From positions 3,410,001 to 3,474,000 of the forward strand of contig CP173058.1 in the NCBI GenBank assembly GCA_044772875.1: a stretch of DNA of 64,000 nt, in the 5' to 3' direction. Position numbers and translations under genes: made by a program. The notes under the pieces are model-generated. The model worked only from the letters and a program-made list of their open reading frames with translations, was not told where the DNA came from and searched no databases. Positions within the stretch are counted from its first letter, which is position 1. Every line of letters begins with the position of its first letter. Positions 17,031 through 25,671 of the stretch are shown here, piece after piece. The DNA is from Morganella morganii_D. Its GTDB lineage: Bacteria > Pseudomonadota > Gammaproteobacteria > Enterobacterales > Enterobacteriaceae.

Positions 17031-17942
17031 ATGAATATCCGGGATTTGGAATATCTGGTGGCACTTTCTGAGCATAATCACTTTCGCCGGGCGGCAGATG
17101 CCTGTCATGTCAGCCAGCCGACACTGAGCGGACAGATCCGCAAGCTCGAGGATGAACTGGGTGTGATGCTGCTGGAGCGGACCAGCCGCAAAGTCCTGTT
17201 TACCCAGCAGGGAATGCTGCTGGTGGATCAGGCCCGGACCATTCTGCGTGAAGTGAAAATCCTCGAGGAAATGGCATCTCTTCAGGGGGAGAGCATGGCA
17301 GGGCCGCTGCATATCGGGCTGATCCCGACCATCGCCCCGTATCTGCTGCCTCATATCATTCCCGAACTGCACCGGTTATGGCCGAAGCTCGAGATGTATC
17401 TGCATGAAGCCCAGACCCATCAGCTGCTGGCTCAACTGGACAGCGGAAAGCTCGACTGCGCGATTCTGGCGCGGGTAAAAGAAACCGGCGGTTTCATTGA
17501 AGAGCCGCTGTTTAATGAGCCGATGAAACTGGCGATTTATGATGAGCATCCGTGGGCATCACGCCAGGAAGTGGAAATGCATGAGCTGGCCGGGGAAAAA
17601 CTGCTGATGCTGGAAGACGGACACTGCCTGCGCGACCAGGCAATGGGGTTCTGTTTTCAGGCCGGTGCGCGGGAAGATACTCACTTCCGGGCTACCAGTA
17701 TGGAAACACTGCGCAATATGGTGGCGGCAGGCAGCGGTATCACTTTACTGCCGGATCTGGCCATTCCGCCGGAGCATAAACGCGATGGTGTGTGTTATCT
17801 CTCCTGCACTAATCCGGAGCCTTTCCGTGAAGTGATCCTGGTGTACCGTCCGGGGTCGCCGCTGCGCAGCCGTTACAGCCAGCTGGCAGAGGCTATCCGT
17901 GCAAAAATGTGTGCTTATTACCAGCAGGAACCTGCGGTCTAA
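17031..17942 (+). CDS. oxyR: Hydrogen peroxide sensor OxyR
   Basis: LysR-family activator of the peroxide response. It has 303 residues (E. coli 305). The N-terminal winged helix-turn-helix contains HFRRAADACHVSQPTLSGQIRKLE without interruption. Redox cysteines C199 and C208 (EDGHCLRDQAMGFC) are at exactly the E. coli positions. Start ATG behind ggagacacaggc. It converges with sthA, the two stop codons overlapping by 4 nt. Confidence 0.97.
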   Translation: MNIRDLEYLVALSEHNHFRRAADACHVSQPTLSGQIRKLEDELGVMLLERTSRKVLFTQQGMLLVDQARTILREVKILEEMASLQGESMAGPLHIGLIPTIAPYLLPHIIPELHRLWPKLEMYLHEAQTHQLLAQLDSGKLDCAILARVKETGGFIEEPLFNEPMKLAIYDEHPWASRQEVEMHELAGEKLLMLEDGHCLRDQAMGFCFQAGAREDTHFRATSMETLRNMVAAGSGITLLPDLAIPPEHKRDGVCYLSCTNPEPFREVILVYRPGSPLRSRYSQLAEAIRAKMCAYYQQEPAV

Positions 17943-19339
17943 AATAAACGGTTCAGTCCGTTCAGTGCGGCAACCCGGTAGGCTTCGGCCATGGTCGGGT
18001 AGTTGAAGGTGGTATTAACGAAATAATCGATGGTATTACCGTCACCTCTTTGTTCCATAATCGCCTGGCCGATATGGATAATCTCAGCCGCACGCTCACC
18101 GAAGCAGTGGATCCCCAGAATCTGCCGGGTTTCGCGGTGGAACAGAATTTTCAGGCTGCCCGCATCCAGCCCGGCGATTTGCGCCCGCGCCAGATGTTTG
18201 AACTGCGCCCGGCCCACTTCATACGGGATCTTCATCGCGGTCAGCTGCTGCTCTGTTTTGCCGACAGAGCTGATTTCCGGAATGGTGTAAATCCCGGTCG
18301 GGATATCCTCAATCAGATGCAGCGGGGCATCACCGTCATGGGTGATAGCACGGGCGGCAATCCGTCCCTGGTCATAGGCTGCTGAGGCGAGGCTCGGGTA
18401 GCCGATAACATCCCCGACTGCATAAATAGCCGGATTGCTGGTCTGATAGGTATCATTAACACTGATAAGCCCGCGGCTGTCAGCGGTGATCCCGACATAC
18501 TCAAGACCGAGATTATCGGTATTACCGGTGCGGCCGTTAGCAAAAAGCAGGCAGTCTGCTTTCACTTTTTTTCCGGAGCGGAAGTGAATTATCACACCGT
18601 CATTCGTGCCTTCAATCCGCTCATACTCTTCATTCTGGCGAATAACCACGCCATTATTCCAGAAGTGATAGGTGAGTGCATCCGACATCTCCTGGTCGAG
18701 AAACGCCAGCAGCCGATCGCGGGTGTTAATTAAATCCACTTTTACATTCAGGCCACGGAAAATAGAGGCATACTCACAACCGATAACCCCGGCACCATAA
18801 ATGATGACATGGCGCGGCTCGTGTGTCAGAGACAGGATGGTGTCGCTGTTATAAATGCGGGCGTGGCTGAAATCCACATCCGGCGGGCAGTACGGGCGTG
18901 AGCCGGTGGCGATAACCACATTATCCGCCCGGAGAATATCGCAGCTGCCGTCGCTGTAGCGCACACGGATATCACCCTCTTCGGTGAATTTTGCCTCGCC
19001 GCAGAACATGGTGCAGCCGTTGCGTTCGTAGAAACCGCGCCGCATACCGGTTTGCCGGGTAATGACCCGGCCGGCATGAGCCAGAATTTCAGAAAATGAG
19101 GATTTCAGAACCCGGGAGTTATCACTGTACAGCGGATTCTGGTTAAATTCGATAATACGGCTGACGGCGTGGCGCAGTGCTTTGGAAGGAATCGTTCCCC
19201 AGTGGGTACAGCCGCCGCCGACGTCGTTATAACGCTCAATCACGGCAACCCGTTTCCCCTGCTTCACAAGTCCCATTGCCACACCTTCGCCACCCGGGCC
19301 GGAGCCGATGACAATGGCGTCAAACTGGTTCTGTTGCAT
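17939..19339 (-). CDS. sthA: Soluble pyridine nucleotide transhydrogenase
   Basis: FAD flavoprotein that balances NADPH and NADH. GSGPGGEG is the FAD loop. GGGCTHWGTIPSKALRH shows the diagnostic replacement of the second redox cysteine of the disulfide reductase family by threonine. GAGVIGCEYAS is the NAD(P) loop. I chose the ATG at 19339, which gives 466 residues like E. coli; an upstream ATG at 19363 would add eight residues, and neither start has a strong ribosome site. Confidence 0.95.
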   Translation of the reverse strand: MQQNQFDAIVIGSGPGGEGVAMGLVKQGKRVAVIERYNDVGGGCTHWGTIPSKALRHAVSRIIEFNQNPLYSDNSRVLKSSFSEILAHAGRVITRQTGMRRGFYERNGCTMFCGEAKFTEEGDIRVRYSDGSCDILRADNVVIATGSRPYCPPDVDFSHARIYNSDTILSLTHEPRHVIIYGAGVIGCEYASIFRGLNVKVDLINTRDRLLAFLDQEMSDALTYHFWNNGVVIRQNEEYERIEGTNDGVIIHFRSGKKVKADCLLFANGRTGNTDNLGLEYVGITADSRGLISVNDTYQTSNPAIYAVGDVIGYPSLASAAYDQGRIAARAITHDGDAPLHLIEDIPTGIYTIPEISSVGKTEQQLTAMKIPYEVGRAQFKHLARAQIAGLDAGSLKILFHRETRQILGIHCFGERAAEIIHIGQAIMEQRGDGNTIDYFVNTTFNYPTMAEAYRVAALNGLNRLF

Positions 19340-19543
19340 ATGAGAAATAACCTGTTTATACATAAATTAACAACATCATCTTAACATCAGATGTAAAATC
19401 AACCTATGATTAGTAAGGTTTACAGGTCACACTTCGGAAAATCTTTTTTTCAGGAATTTCACCGGCCATAAGCTAATCATCACTGAAAAAAGTATTAAGT
19501 TTGTTATATTGATCCGTCTGAATAAATTGAGAGTCTGAATTCC

Positions 19544-20200
19544 GTGAGTAACGTGATTGGTGTAAGAGCAAAACAGAAAGAAAAAACCCGCCGGGCTCTG
19601 ATTGAAGCTGCCTTCAGTCAGCTCAGTGCCGAGCGCAGCTTCACCAGTCTGAGTCTGCGCGAGGTCGCCCGTGAGGCCGGGATCGCCCCGACCTCTTTTT
19701 ACCGTCATTTCAAAGATGTGGATGAACTGGGGCTGACCATGGTGGATGAAAGCGGGCTGATGCTGCGCCAGCTGATGCGCCAGGCGCGTCAGCGTATCGC
19801 CAAAGGCGGGAGTGTGATCCGGACATCAGTTGCGACATTTATGGAGTTTATCGGTAATAACCCCAACGCTTTCAGGTTATTATTGCGTGAGCGTTCCGGT
19901 ACATCCGCGGAATTCCGGGCGGCAGTCGCACGTGAAATCCAGCATTTTATTGCAGAACTGGCAGACTATCTGGAACTGGAAAGTAAAATGCCGCGTCAGT
20001 TTACTGAATTGCAGGCAGAATCGATGGTGACCATCGTCTTCAGCGCCGGTGCGGAAGCACTGGATATTGATTTGGAAAAGCGGACGCACCTGGAAGAGCG
20101 GCTGGTATTACAGCTGCGGATGATTGCCAGAGGCGCGTATTACTGGTACCGCCGCGAACAAGAGAAAATGCATGACCCTGATTACACCCTATTAATCTAG
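19544..20200 (+). CDS. fabR: Fatty acid biosynthesis repressor FabR
   Basis: TetR-family repressor of fabA and fabB that senses the unsaturated/saturated acyl balance. The helix-turn-helix SLREVAREAGIAPTSFYRHF is almost identical to E. coli. There is no ATG at the expected place: GTG at 19544 gives 218 residues and GTG at 19553 gives 215. yijD follows 23 nt later, as in E. coli. Confidence 0.95.
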   Translation: MSNVIGVRAKQKEKTRRALIEAAFSQLSAERSFTSLSLREVAREAGIAPTSFYRHFKDVDELGLTMVDESGLMLRQLMRQARQRIAKGGSVIRTSVATFMEFIGNNPNAFRLLLRERSGTSAEFRAAVAREIQHFIAELADYLELESKMPRQFTELQAESMVTIVFSAGAEALDIDLEKRTHLEERLVLQLRMIARGAYYWYRREQEKMHDPDYTLLI

Positions 20201-20223
20201 TACTCATCACCAAGGAGAACGTT

Positions 20224-20598
20224 ATGACGGAACAGTATCGCCGTGACAAAGGAACCTTACTGCTCGCTTTTATCGTCGGGCTTTCAGTACACGGTACTTT
20301 TTCAGCACTTTTTAATTCCGCAGTCCATTTTTCGGTTTTTCCTGTTCTGGCATTGTGCCTTGCGGTTTATTGTTTCCATCAGCGTTACCTGAACCAGATG
20401 CTGCCGGAAGGCATGCCGAAACTGGTAACCGGCACGTTCTTCCTGGGCCTGTTCTCCTATAATGCCCTGATGCGGGCAGAGTATCCGGAAGCCGGCTCGA
20501 ACTACTTTTCTGCCGTCTTTATTGTGATTATCGCTTTGTGGCTCTACCGGGCGATGAAACAGCGCCGTGCCACCGGGCAGGATGAAGTGACAGAGTAA
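20224..20598 (+). CDS. yijD: Inner membrane protein YijD
   Basis: A 124-residue membrane protein with about four hydrophobic segments (roughly 14-34, 36-54, 67-85, 96-113). DRGTLLLA near the N-terminus, YCLHQRYLN-like YCFHQRYLN and RAEYPEAGSN match E. coli YijD (119 residues). Function unknown. It follows fabR directly and probably shares its transcript. Confidence 0.92.
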   Translation: MTEQYRRDKGTLLLAFIVGLSVHGTFSALFNSAVHFSVFPVLALCLAVYCFHQRYLNQMLPEGMPKLVTGTFFLGLFSYNALMRAEYPEAGSNYFSAVFIVIIALWLYRAMKQRRATGQDEVTE

Positions 20599-20617
20599 TT
20601 GCGTGAGAAAGAATATG

Positions 20618-20647
20618 AAAAAGCCGGTCACTGACCGGCTTTTTTGT
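20618..20647. terminator. Bidirectional terminator between yijD and the nikO gene
   Basis: Palindrome agccggtca c tgaccggct (20622-20640) with A residues before and T residues after. It serves convergent transcription from both sides. Confidence 0.9.
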
Positions 20648-20654
20648 ACCCGCT

Positions 20655-21299
20655 TCAGGGGCGGCAGGGAAACGGGATCACGCGGTGTGCCATCCGCTGT
20701 GTAAACTGCTGATTATGTGAGGCAACAATCATCGGCAGATTCAGCTGTGTAAGAATTGCTTCCAGCCGCTGAATATTTTTCTCATTCAGGCCATTGGTCG
20801 GTTCATCCAGCAGCAGGACAGACGGTGACATCGCCAGCACACCGGCCAGTGCGGTAAAGTTTTTCTCACCACCGGAAATTTCAGTCACAGCGCGGTCTTT
20901 CAGGCGGATAATATCCAGCATTTCCAGACACTGTAAGGCGCGTTCCCGTGCTGCATCCTGTGTCATCCCCATATTCAGCGGACCAAACATTACATCATCC
21001 AGCACTCCGGGGCCGAACAGCTGATCATCCGGATGCTGAAACAGTAATCCCAGCGGGCCGCGCACCTCTGTAAAATCATCTTCAGAGTGACGGGACTTGC
21101 CGAAAACCGAAATATCCCCGGTGAACGGGATAAAACCTAACAGTGTATGCAACAGGGTGGATTTCCCGCTGCCGATATCACCGCACAGAAAAAGCCGTTC
21201 TCCGGCGTTCAGTTCAAAGCTCAGATCCTGAATTATCGGTGCATTGTTGCGGCTGACAACCAGATTGCTGACCTGAATCAGGGGATTTGGGAACGTCAT
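20655..21299 (-). CDS. nikO: ECF-type nickel/cobalt transporter ATPase (NikO/CbiO family)
   Basis: ABC ATP-binding subunit energising metal uptake. It has 214 residues. Walker A is GDIGSGKST (near 39-47), the Q-loop LLFQHPDDQLFGP has the metal-transporter-type sequence, the signature is ISGGEKN, and Walker B is VLLLDEPTNGL. The start ATG at 21299 is supported by a ribosome site (aaaagg) and by the usual family N-terminus. The first 86 nt overlap the end of nikQ, an unusually long overlap. Nickel rather than cobalt is inferred from the neighbouring NikK and NikL types. Confidence 0.88.
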   Translation of the reverse strand: MTFPNPLIQVSNLVVSRNNAPIIQDLSFELNAGERLFLCGDIGSGKSTLLHTLLGFIPFTGDISVFGKSRHSEDDFTEVRGPLGLLFQHPDDQLFGPGVLDDVMFGPLNMGMTQDAARERALQCLEMLDIIRLKDRAVTEISGGEKNFTALAGVLAMSPSVLLLDEPTNGLNEKNIQRLEAILTQLNLPMIVASHNQQFTQRMAHRVIPFPCRP

Positions 21300-21930
21300 T
21301 AACAGACCTTTTTGTATTAACAGAAGACGGGCGCGCGTAAAAACCCCGGGCTTTCAGCGCCATTTCAGTGGTTTCCGCTTTATGCATCGCTTTGATCAGC
21401 AGCAGGGCAACCAGTTGGGATAACATGGTAAATGTCCGTTTATTCATCCCTTTACGGAATCCCCGTGCTTTCATGGCGGTTTCAAGCTGTTGTTTGGTCT
21501 CACTGAAAATCGCGATATAGCGGATAGTCAGGATAAACAGCTTAATCAGCTTATCGGGCAGGGGATAACGTTTTACGGCACACGCCAGATCGATATCTGT
21601 CATATTTGTCAGCAGCGCAGAGACAAACAGCAGAATTGCATTCATTTTCAGCGTGATTTGCAGGGCGAGAAATACCCCGGCCGGGGACTGTACAATACCC
21701 TGGCTCTCAATTTTCCACGGCAGTGTCAGCCAGACAAACAGAATAAAAATATTCAGTTTCAGCACGGTCAGCAGTGAACGGCCTAACTGACGGCGGCGGC
21801 AGACAACAAACAGCACAAAAGCACCCGACAGACCGGCAATAAGCCAGTCAGTCTGCCGGATGCCGCTGAGCAGAAACGCCCAGATAACAGCGGAAAGCAG
21901 GCGCCGGTGAGGAGGCAGCCATTTATCCAT
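21214..21930 (-). CDS. nikQ: ECF transporter transmembrane subunit (NikQ/CbiQ family)
   Basis: The T component that couples the ATPase to the substrate-binding membrane protein. It has 238 residues with about five hydrophobic segments, and the coupling-helix motif AMKARGFRKG near residue 155 plus ALKARGF near 195. The C-terminal tail after GFYARP is low in homology, Ser/Asn/Gln rich, and encoded inside the start of nikO. Its start overlaps the end of nikM by 8 nt, so the two are translationally coupled. Confidence 0.87.
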   Translation of the reverse strand: MDKWLPPHRRLLSAVIWAFLLSGIRQTDWLIAGLSGAFVLFVVCRRRQLGRSLLTVLKLNIFILFVWLTLPWKIESQGIVQSPAGVFLALQITLKMNAILLFVSALLTNMTDIDLACAVKRYPLPDKLIKLFILTIRYIAIFSETKQQLETAMKARGFRKGMNKRTFTMLSQLVALLLIKAMHKAETTEMALKARGFYARPSSVNTKRSVNDVPKSPDSGQQSGCQPQQCTDNSGSEL

Positions 21931-22555
21931 AGGTATGTTGTCCGGGCTGATTGACCATCAGGGAGGCCGGACGCATTTTGGCCAGCGCCAGCAGGATCCC
22001 GGTGCTGATCAGGGAATCGGTCACAAAGATAGGCAGATGTCCGATAAACAGCAGCCAGACCAGATCGATATAGGATTTACCGCTGTCCAGCACCAGAGCC
22101 AGCGAGGTCAGACATACTGTACCCAGTGTACCGATAATCCCGGCCATCACCCCGAGATATACCAGACGCCCCTGACTCAGCCCCGGACGCAGGGAGTTAC
22201 GGAACAGGTAATAGACCAGCAGTGCCGGAATGGAAATATTACACAGGTTAACCCCGAGAACTGCGAACCCGCCGAAGGAGAAAAACAGCACCTGCAACGC
22301 GAGGGCAATCAGGAATGCCGGGAATACTGCCCAGCCAAGAAACAATCCCGCGAGCCCGTTTAAGATCAGATGCACACTGCTGACTCCGATCGGCACATGG
22401 ATGGTACCGGCGACAAAAAATGCCGCCCCGAACAGGGCTGCCAGTGACAGGCGTGAGGTATCCAGCTGGCGGATACCGATTGCAACCCCGGCTGCGGCCA
22501 CCACACCGGCACCGGCCAAAACAGGAAGGTGTAATACGCCTTCAGATAAATGCAT
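21923..22555 (-). CDS. nikM: ECF transporter substrate-binding membrane protein (NikM/CbiM family)
   Basis: The S component. It has 210 residues, starting MHLSEGVLH; in this family the N-terminal His2 coordinates the metal. About six hydrophobic segments follow, with HVPIGVSSVHLILNGLAGL a conserved central stretch. CbiN, the small partner of cobalt systems, is absent; NikL and NikK take its place, which argues for nickel. It lies 13 nt after nikL. Confidence 0.88.
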   Translation of the reverse strand: MHLSEGVLHLPVLAGAGVVAAAGVAIGIRQLDTSRLSLAALFGAAFFVAGTIHVPIGVSSVHLILNGLAGLFLGWAVFPAFLIALALQVLFFSFGGFAVLGVNLCNISIPALLVYYLFRNSLRPGLSQGRLVYLGVMAGIIGTLGTVCLTSLALVLDSGKSYIDLVWLLFIGHLPIFVTDSLISTGILLALAKMRPASLMVNQPGQHTYG

Positions 22556-22568
22556 GTTCTTCCTCCTG

Positions 22569-23081
22569 TTATGCGGCGTTTTTAGCGGCCTGCTTAGTTA
22601 ACTCACGGGCACGGAAGAATGCAATCACACCGAAAATACCCACGATATAGCCCACACCACCGAGAATATTCTGCAGATAAATTTTATTCTTCAGCTGATC
22701 AATATCCTGGCGGATTTGAATATAACCGGAAGAGGAATCACTGCTGCCGGTTTTGGCTGCGGCGGAAATAACCGGGACTTCAGTTTCCACTTTGTGCCCT
22801 TCATCACCTTCAACATAGAGAATATAATCGCCGGTTGCAGGTACTTCGATTTTGAAATAACCTTTTTCATCGGTCTTACCGGATATTTCATCATCTTCGT
22901 GGCCTTTCAGATAAGTACCAACATAGGTATCTTTTGCCGGAGACATATCAGAATAATAAGATTGCCCGCTGATTACATTCCCTTCCAGCTGTGCAACCAC
23001 ATGCATGGAATGAGCTTGTGCTGTTGTTGCCAACAGCACCCCGTTAATCAGTAAAATTGCAAATAAATAAACAGATTTCAT
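22569..23081 (-). CDS. nikL: NikL-like membrane-anchored periplasmic component
   Basis: A 170-residue protein with a signal peptide (about 1-23, ending TAQA), a beta-sandwich domain of the carboxypeptidase-regulatory type (GKTDEKGYFKIEVP), a linker, and one C-terminal membrane segment near 143-160 followed by basic residues. Predicted cleavage leaves HSMH at the mature N-terminus. Placed directly before nikM, it fits the NikL accessory component of ECF nickel systems. Confidence 0.75.
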   Translation of the reverse strand: MKSVYLFAILLINGVLLATTAQAHSMHVVAQLEGNVISGQSYYSDMSPAKDTYVGTYLKGHEDDEISGKTDEKGYFKIEVPATGDYILYVEGDEGHKVETEVPVISAAAKTGSSDSSSGYIQIRQDIDQLKNKIYLQNILGGVGYIVGIFGVIAFFRARELTKQAAKNAA

Positions 23082-23090
23082 AACGTTTAA

Positions 23091-23780
23091 TTACTCAGCG
23101 TCAAAAGATAAAACATATTCCAGCTGCTGGAACCCGTACTCTTTATTATCCGGTGTATCCAGTTTGTATTCGGCGTAAACTTTATTCGCGCCTTTTTCAG
23201 CTTTGAATTTTGCCAGTCCGTCTTTGTTGGTCAGCACACCCGGGTCTTCTTCACTTTTGGCGATCTTCATGCCTTCCAGCGGCTGACCATCTTTCAGTGC
23301 TTTGATTTCAAACTCCTGACCGGCAACCGGCCTGGTCATCGGCACTAATTCATAAGGGGTACTGAAGACTTTCGTGGCGTTGTCATCCCACTTAACGATA
23401 TTTTTGCTGAATTTAATCGGGTTTTTGCTGAACTCAGCATCCGGCGCTTCAATTTTATTTTTCTCAACAGTACGGCCATTTTTTAATTTACTCCAGACAC
23501 CGTTGTCATAACCCAACAATATAATTGACGCATTCTCAGGCATGACGAAGTAAGCTTCACCATCTTTATAAGTCGTACTGACAGTTTCAACTTTACCATC
23601 CTGCATAACAGCCTGAACCGGTTTTAATTTATTTTCCGGATAGGTTTCTGTTGGGTTGTGACCAAAGCGGACGACATAATCAGAGCCGTCAGTTTGTTCG
23701 ATCCAGATATTATGTGCACTTGCCTGAAAACTACCAAATAACAGGGCGGCTGAAATTAACGTCATTTTCTTCAGAGACAT
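23091..23780 (-). CDS. nikK: NikK-like periplasmic protein (DUF4198 family)
   Basis: A 229-residue exported protein. The signal peptide is about 1-22 (ending QASA). The mature protein begins HNIWIEQ, typical of DUF4198 domains associated with metal uptake. It is lysine rich, with an Ig-like C-terminal domain (AKFKAEKGANKVYAEYKL). It is first gene of the five-gene leftward cluster. No clear NikR site (GTATGA-N16-TCATAC) was found upstream. Confidence 0.75.
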   Translation of the reverse strand: MSLKKMTLISAALLFGSFQASAHNIWIEQTDGSDYVVRFGHNPTETYPENKLKPVQAVMQDGKVETVSTTYKDGEAYFVMPENASIILLGYDNGVWSKLKNGRTVEKNKIEAPDAEFSKNPIKFSKNIVKWDDNATKVFSTPYELVPMTRPVAGQEFEIKALKDGQPLEGMKIAKSEEDPGVLTNKDGLAKFKAEKGANKVYAEYKLDTPDNKEYGFQQLEYVLSFDAE

Positions 23781-24164
23781 AAAAATACCTTTCGATTAAG
23801 TTGCGGGATTATTTACGGCCGAGTATAGAATAGTGAAAATAAAAATAAGACCTTAAATTCAGAAGAATAATTAATATCAGGAACAGCTCACAGTTATTTG
23901 TTAAATATTTATTTACCGCAAACGATTTTTTTAATGGGCTTGGGCGGGTTGTTAATCTATTGCGTGAGGGTTATTTTTTATCTCTGAAATGTTATGAGTG
24001 TAATGAATATTCGTTGAATGAATATTTACAGGATTTGAATATCACTTTATGACGTATTTTTCGCCGTTCGACTGCGGACTCAGTTGATCATTCTGACAGA
24101 TAAAGAAAACAGGGAAACCTGCCGGAGATCATAAAGGAATAATTGATATAAACTCATAAAGTAA
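23781..24164. other. AT-rich gap between nikK and trmA
   Basis: It holds the leftward nik promoter region near 23800-23870. I recognise no gene, operator or RNA in the remainder. Confidence 0.4.
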
Positions 24165-24195
24165 AAAAGTTCTTGATCAATGATCAAGAACTTTC
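24165..24195 (-). terminator. trmA terminator
   Basis: A 14-bp perfect inverted repeat, aaagttcttgatca (24166-24179) and its complement (24181-24194). In the leftward direction it is followed by a run of T residues. Confidence 0.85.
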
Positions 24196-24217
24196 CGGGA
24201 AAACACGTAACATTTTA

Positions 24218-25315
24218 TCAGCGCCGGATCAACAAAACGCCGCTTTCCATGTGTGGAGTGTACGGAAACTGATCAAACAGCGCCAGTCGTACGACATCAT
24301 GTGTCTGGTTCAGCGTTTTCAGATTTTCACATAATGTTTCCGGATTACAGGAGATATACAGAATCCGTTCATAGCCCTGAACCAGTTTAACGGTTTCGGC
24401 ATCCAGCCCGCTGCGTGGCGGATCGACAAAAATGGTATTGCATTCATAAGAGGACAGATCAATTCCCGCCAGGCGGTTAAATTCACGCACGCCCTGCATG
24501 GCCTGTGTGAAATCTTCCGCTGACATGCGGATAATCTGTACGTTATCAATATGGTTAGCATCGATATTATATTGTGCGGCAGCTACTGACGGCTTGGCGA
24601 TTTCCGTTGCCAGCACGCGGCGGAAATTACGCGCCAGTGCCAGTGAAAAGTTACCGTTACCGCAATACAGCTCCAGCAGATCGCCCTGTGAGCCTTCGGT
24701 TGCGGCAAGTGCCCATTCCAGCATATGAATATTGACCGCTGCATTCGGCTGCGTGAAGCTGTTTTCAACCTGGCGGTAAATCATCTCTTTACCCGCGACC
24801 GGTAATACTTCATCAACATAATCATTATCCAGCATGATTTTTGTTTTTGAGGCACGGCCAATCAGCTGCAAATCAAAACCCTGTGACTGTAATTGTGCCC
24901 GTAATGCGTTGGCGGCTTTCGTCCAGCTGTCATCGGGTTTTTTATGATAGAGCAGGGAGACAATAATTTTGTTGCTTCGTGTCGACAGATAATCAATCTG
25001 AAAAAGTTTATGGCGCAGCAGATGAGTCTGCTTCAGTAACGGTAAAATGGCCTGCATCATGTCATTAATCAGCTGACTCGCGGCCGGAAAAGTATCTATC
25101 CGGATACGTTGTTTGGTCTGCTGATCAAACATGATATGCCAGAGGTCATCCCCTTCATGCCAGATACGGAATTCGGCCCGCATCCGGTAATGTGAAACAG
25201 GTGACGCAAATACGTGAGCATCCGGCGCCTGAAAAGGCTGCATCATTTTTTGCAGACTTCTTGTTTTTTCCGCAAGTTGTTCTTCATAATTTTCAATGGG
25301 TAACGTGTTATGCAT
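24218..25315 (-). CDS. trmA: tRNA (uracil-5-)-methyltransferase TrmA
   Basis: Makes m5U54 (ribothymidine) in the T-loop of tRNAs. The ATG at 25315 gives 365 residues (E. coli 366). ELYCGNGNFSLALA is the SAM-binding loop; FVDPPRSGLD and ISCNPETL carry the catalytic cysteine region. A GTG at 25342 is in frame but would add nine unsupported residues. It is divergent from the btuB riboswitch, as in E. coli. Confidence 0.96.
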   Translation of the reverse strand: MHNTLPIENYEEQLAEKTRSLQKMMQPFQAPDAHVFASPVSHYRMRAEFRIWHEGDDLWHIMFDQQTKQRIRIDTFPAASQLINDMMQAILPLLKQTHLLRHKLFQIDYLSTRSNKIIVSLLYHKKPDDSWTKAANALRAQLQSQGFDLQLIGRASKTKIMLDNDYVDEVLPVAGKEMIYRQVENSFTQPNAAVNIHMLEWALAATEGSQGDLLELYCGNGNFSLALARNFRRVLATEIAKPSVAAAQYNIDANHIDNVQIIRMSAEDFTQAMQGVREFNRLAGIDLSSYECNTIFVDPPRSGLDAETVKLVQGYERILYISCNPETLCENLKTLNQTHDVVRLALFDQFPYTPHMESGVLLIRR

Positions 25316-25439
25316 GGCGCGTCGATCCGTTTTGCTGATCACAAAAAATGTTCGTGTCTTAGTGATTAAAGTGTTCCGTCCGACAATTCAGACATCTTAT
25401 TCTGGACAGATTTTAAAGCCGGATCGTAGCATGATAATT

Positions 25440-25660
25440 CGGTTTCTTCATAAGAATGAAAAGGGAATCCGGTGAAATTCCGGAACTGGCGCGCAGCGGT
25501 AATGGTAAAGCAACACGATGACACTGTTATAAATGACGGGAAGTCGTTGCGGGGAATAACGTAGTACCCTCCTGAGTCCGAAGACCTGCCGAAGATTTGT
25601 CGTCCGTCCTGCTGACGCTACAAAGCAGACGGGTGGCATCCTCTTTATATATATGTGGGT
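25440..25660 (+). promoter_or_regulatory. Cobalamin (adenosylcobalamin) riboswitch of btuB
   Basis: The aptamer core is visible: gggaatccggtgaaattcc, then the ctggcgcgcagcggtaa segment and the B12 box ending gaagacctgcc (25579-25592). Downstream sequence up to about 25660 can pair into a hairpin near the btuB ribosome site. Binding of adenosylcobalamin should reduce btuB expression. Boundaries are approximate. Confidence 0.9.
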
Positions 25661-25671
25661 GCTCAGGAAAA

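Noticed and set aside
23781..23900. A NikR operator upstream of nikK
   Set aside because: Only a partial gtata half-site is present; the GTATGA-N16-TCATAC pattern is not met.
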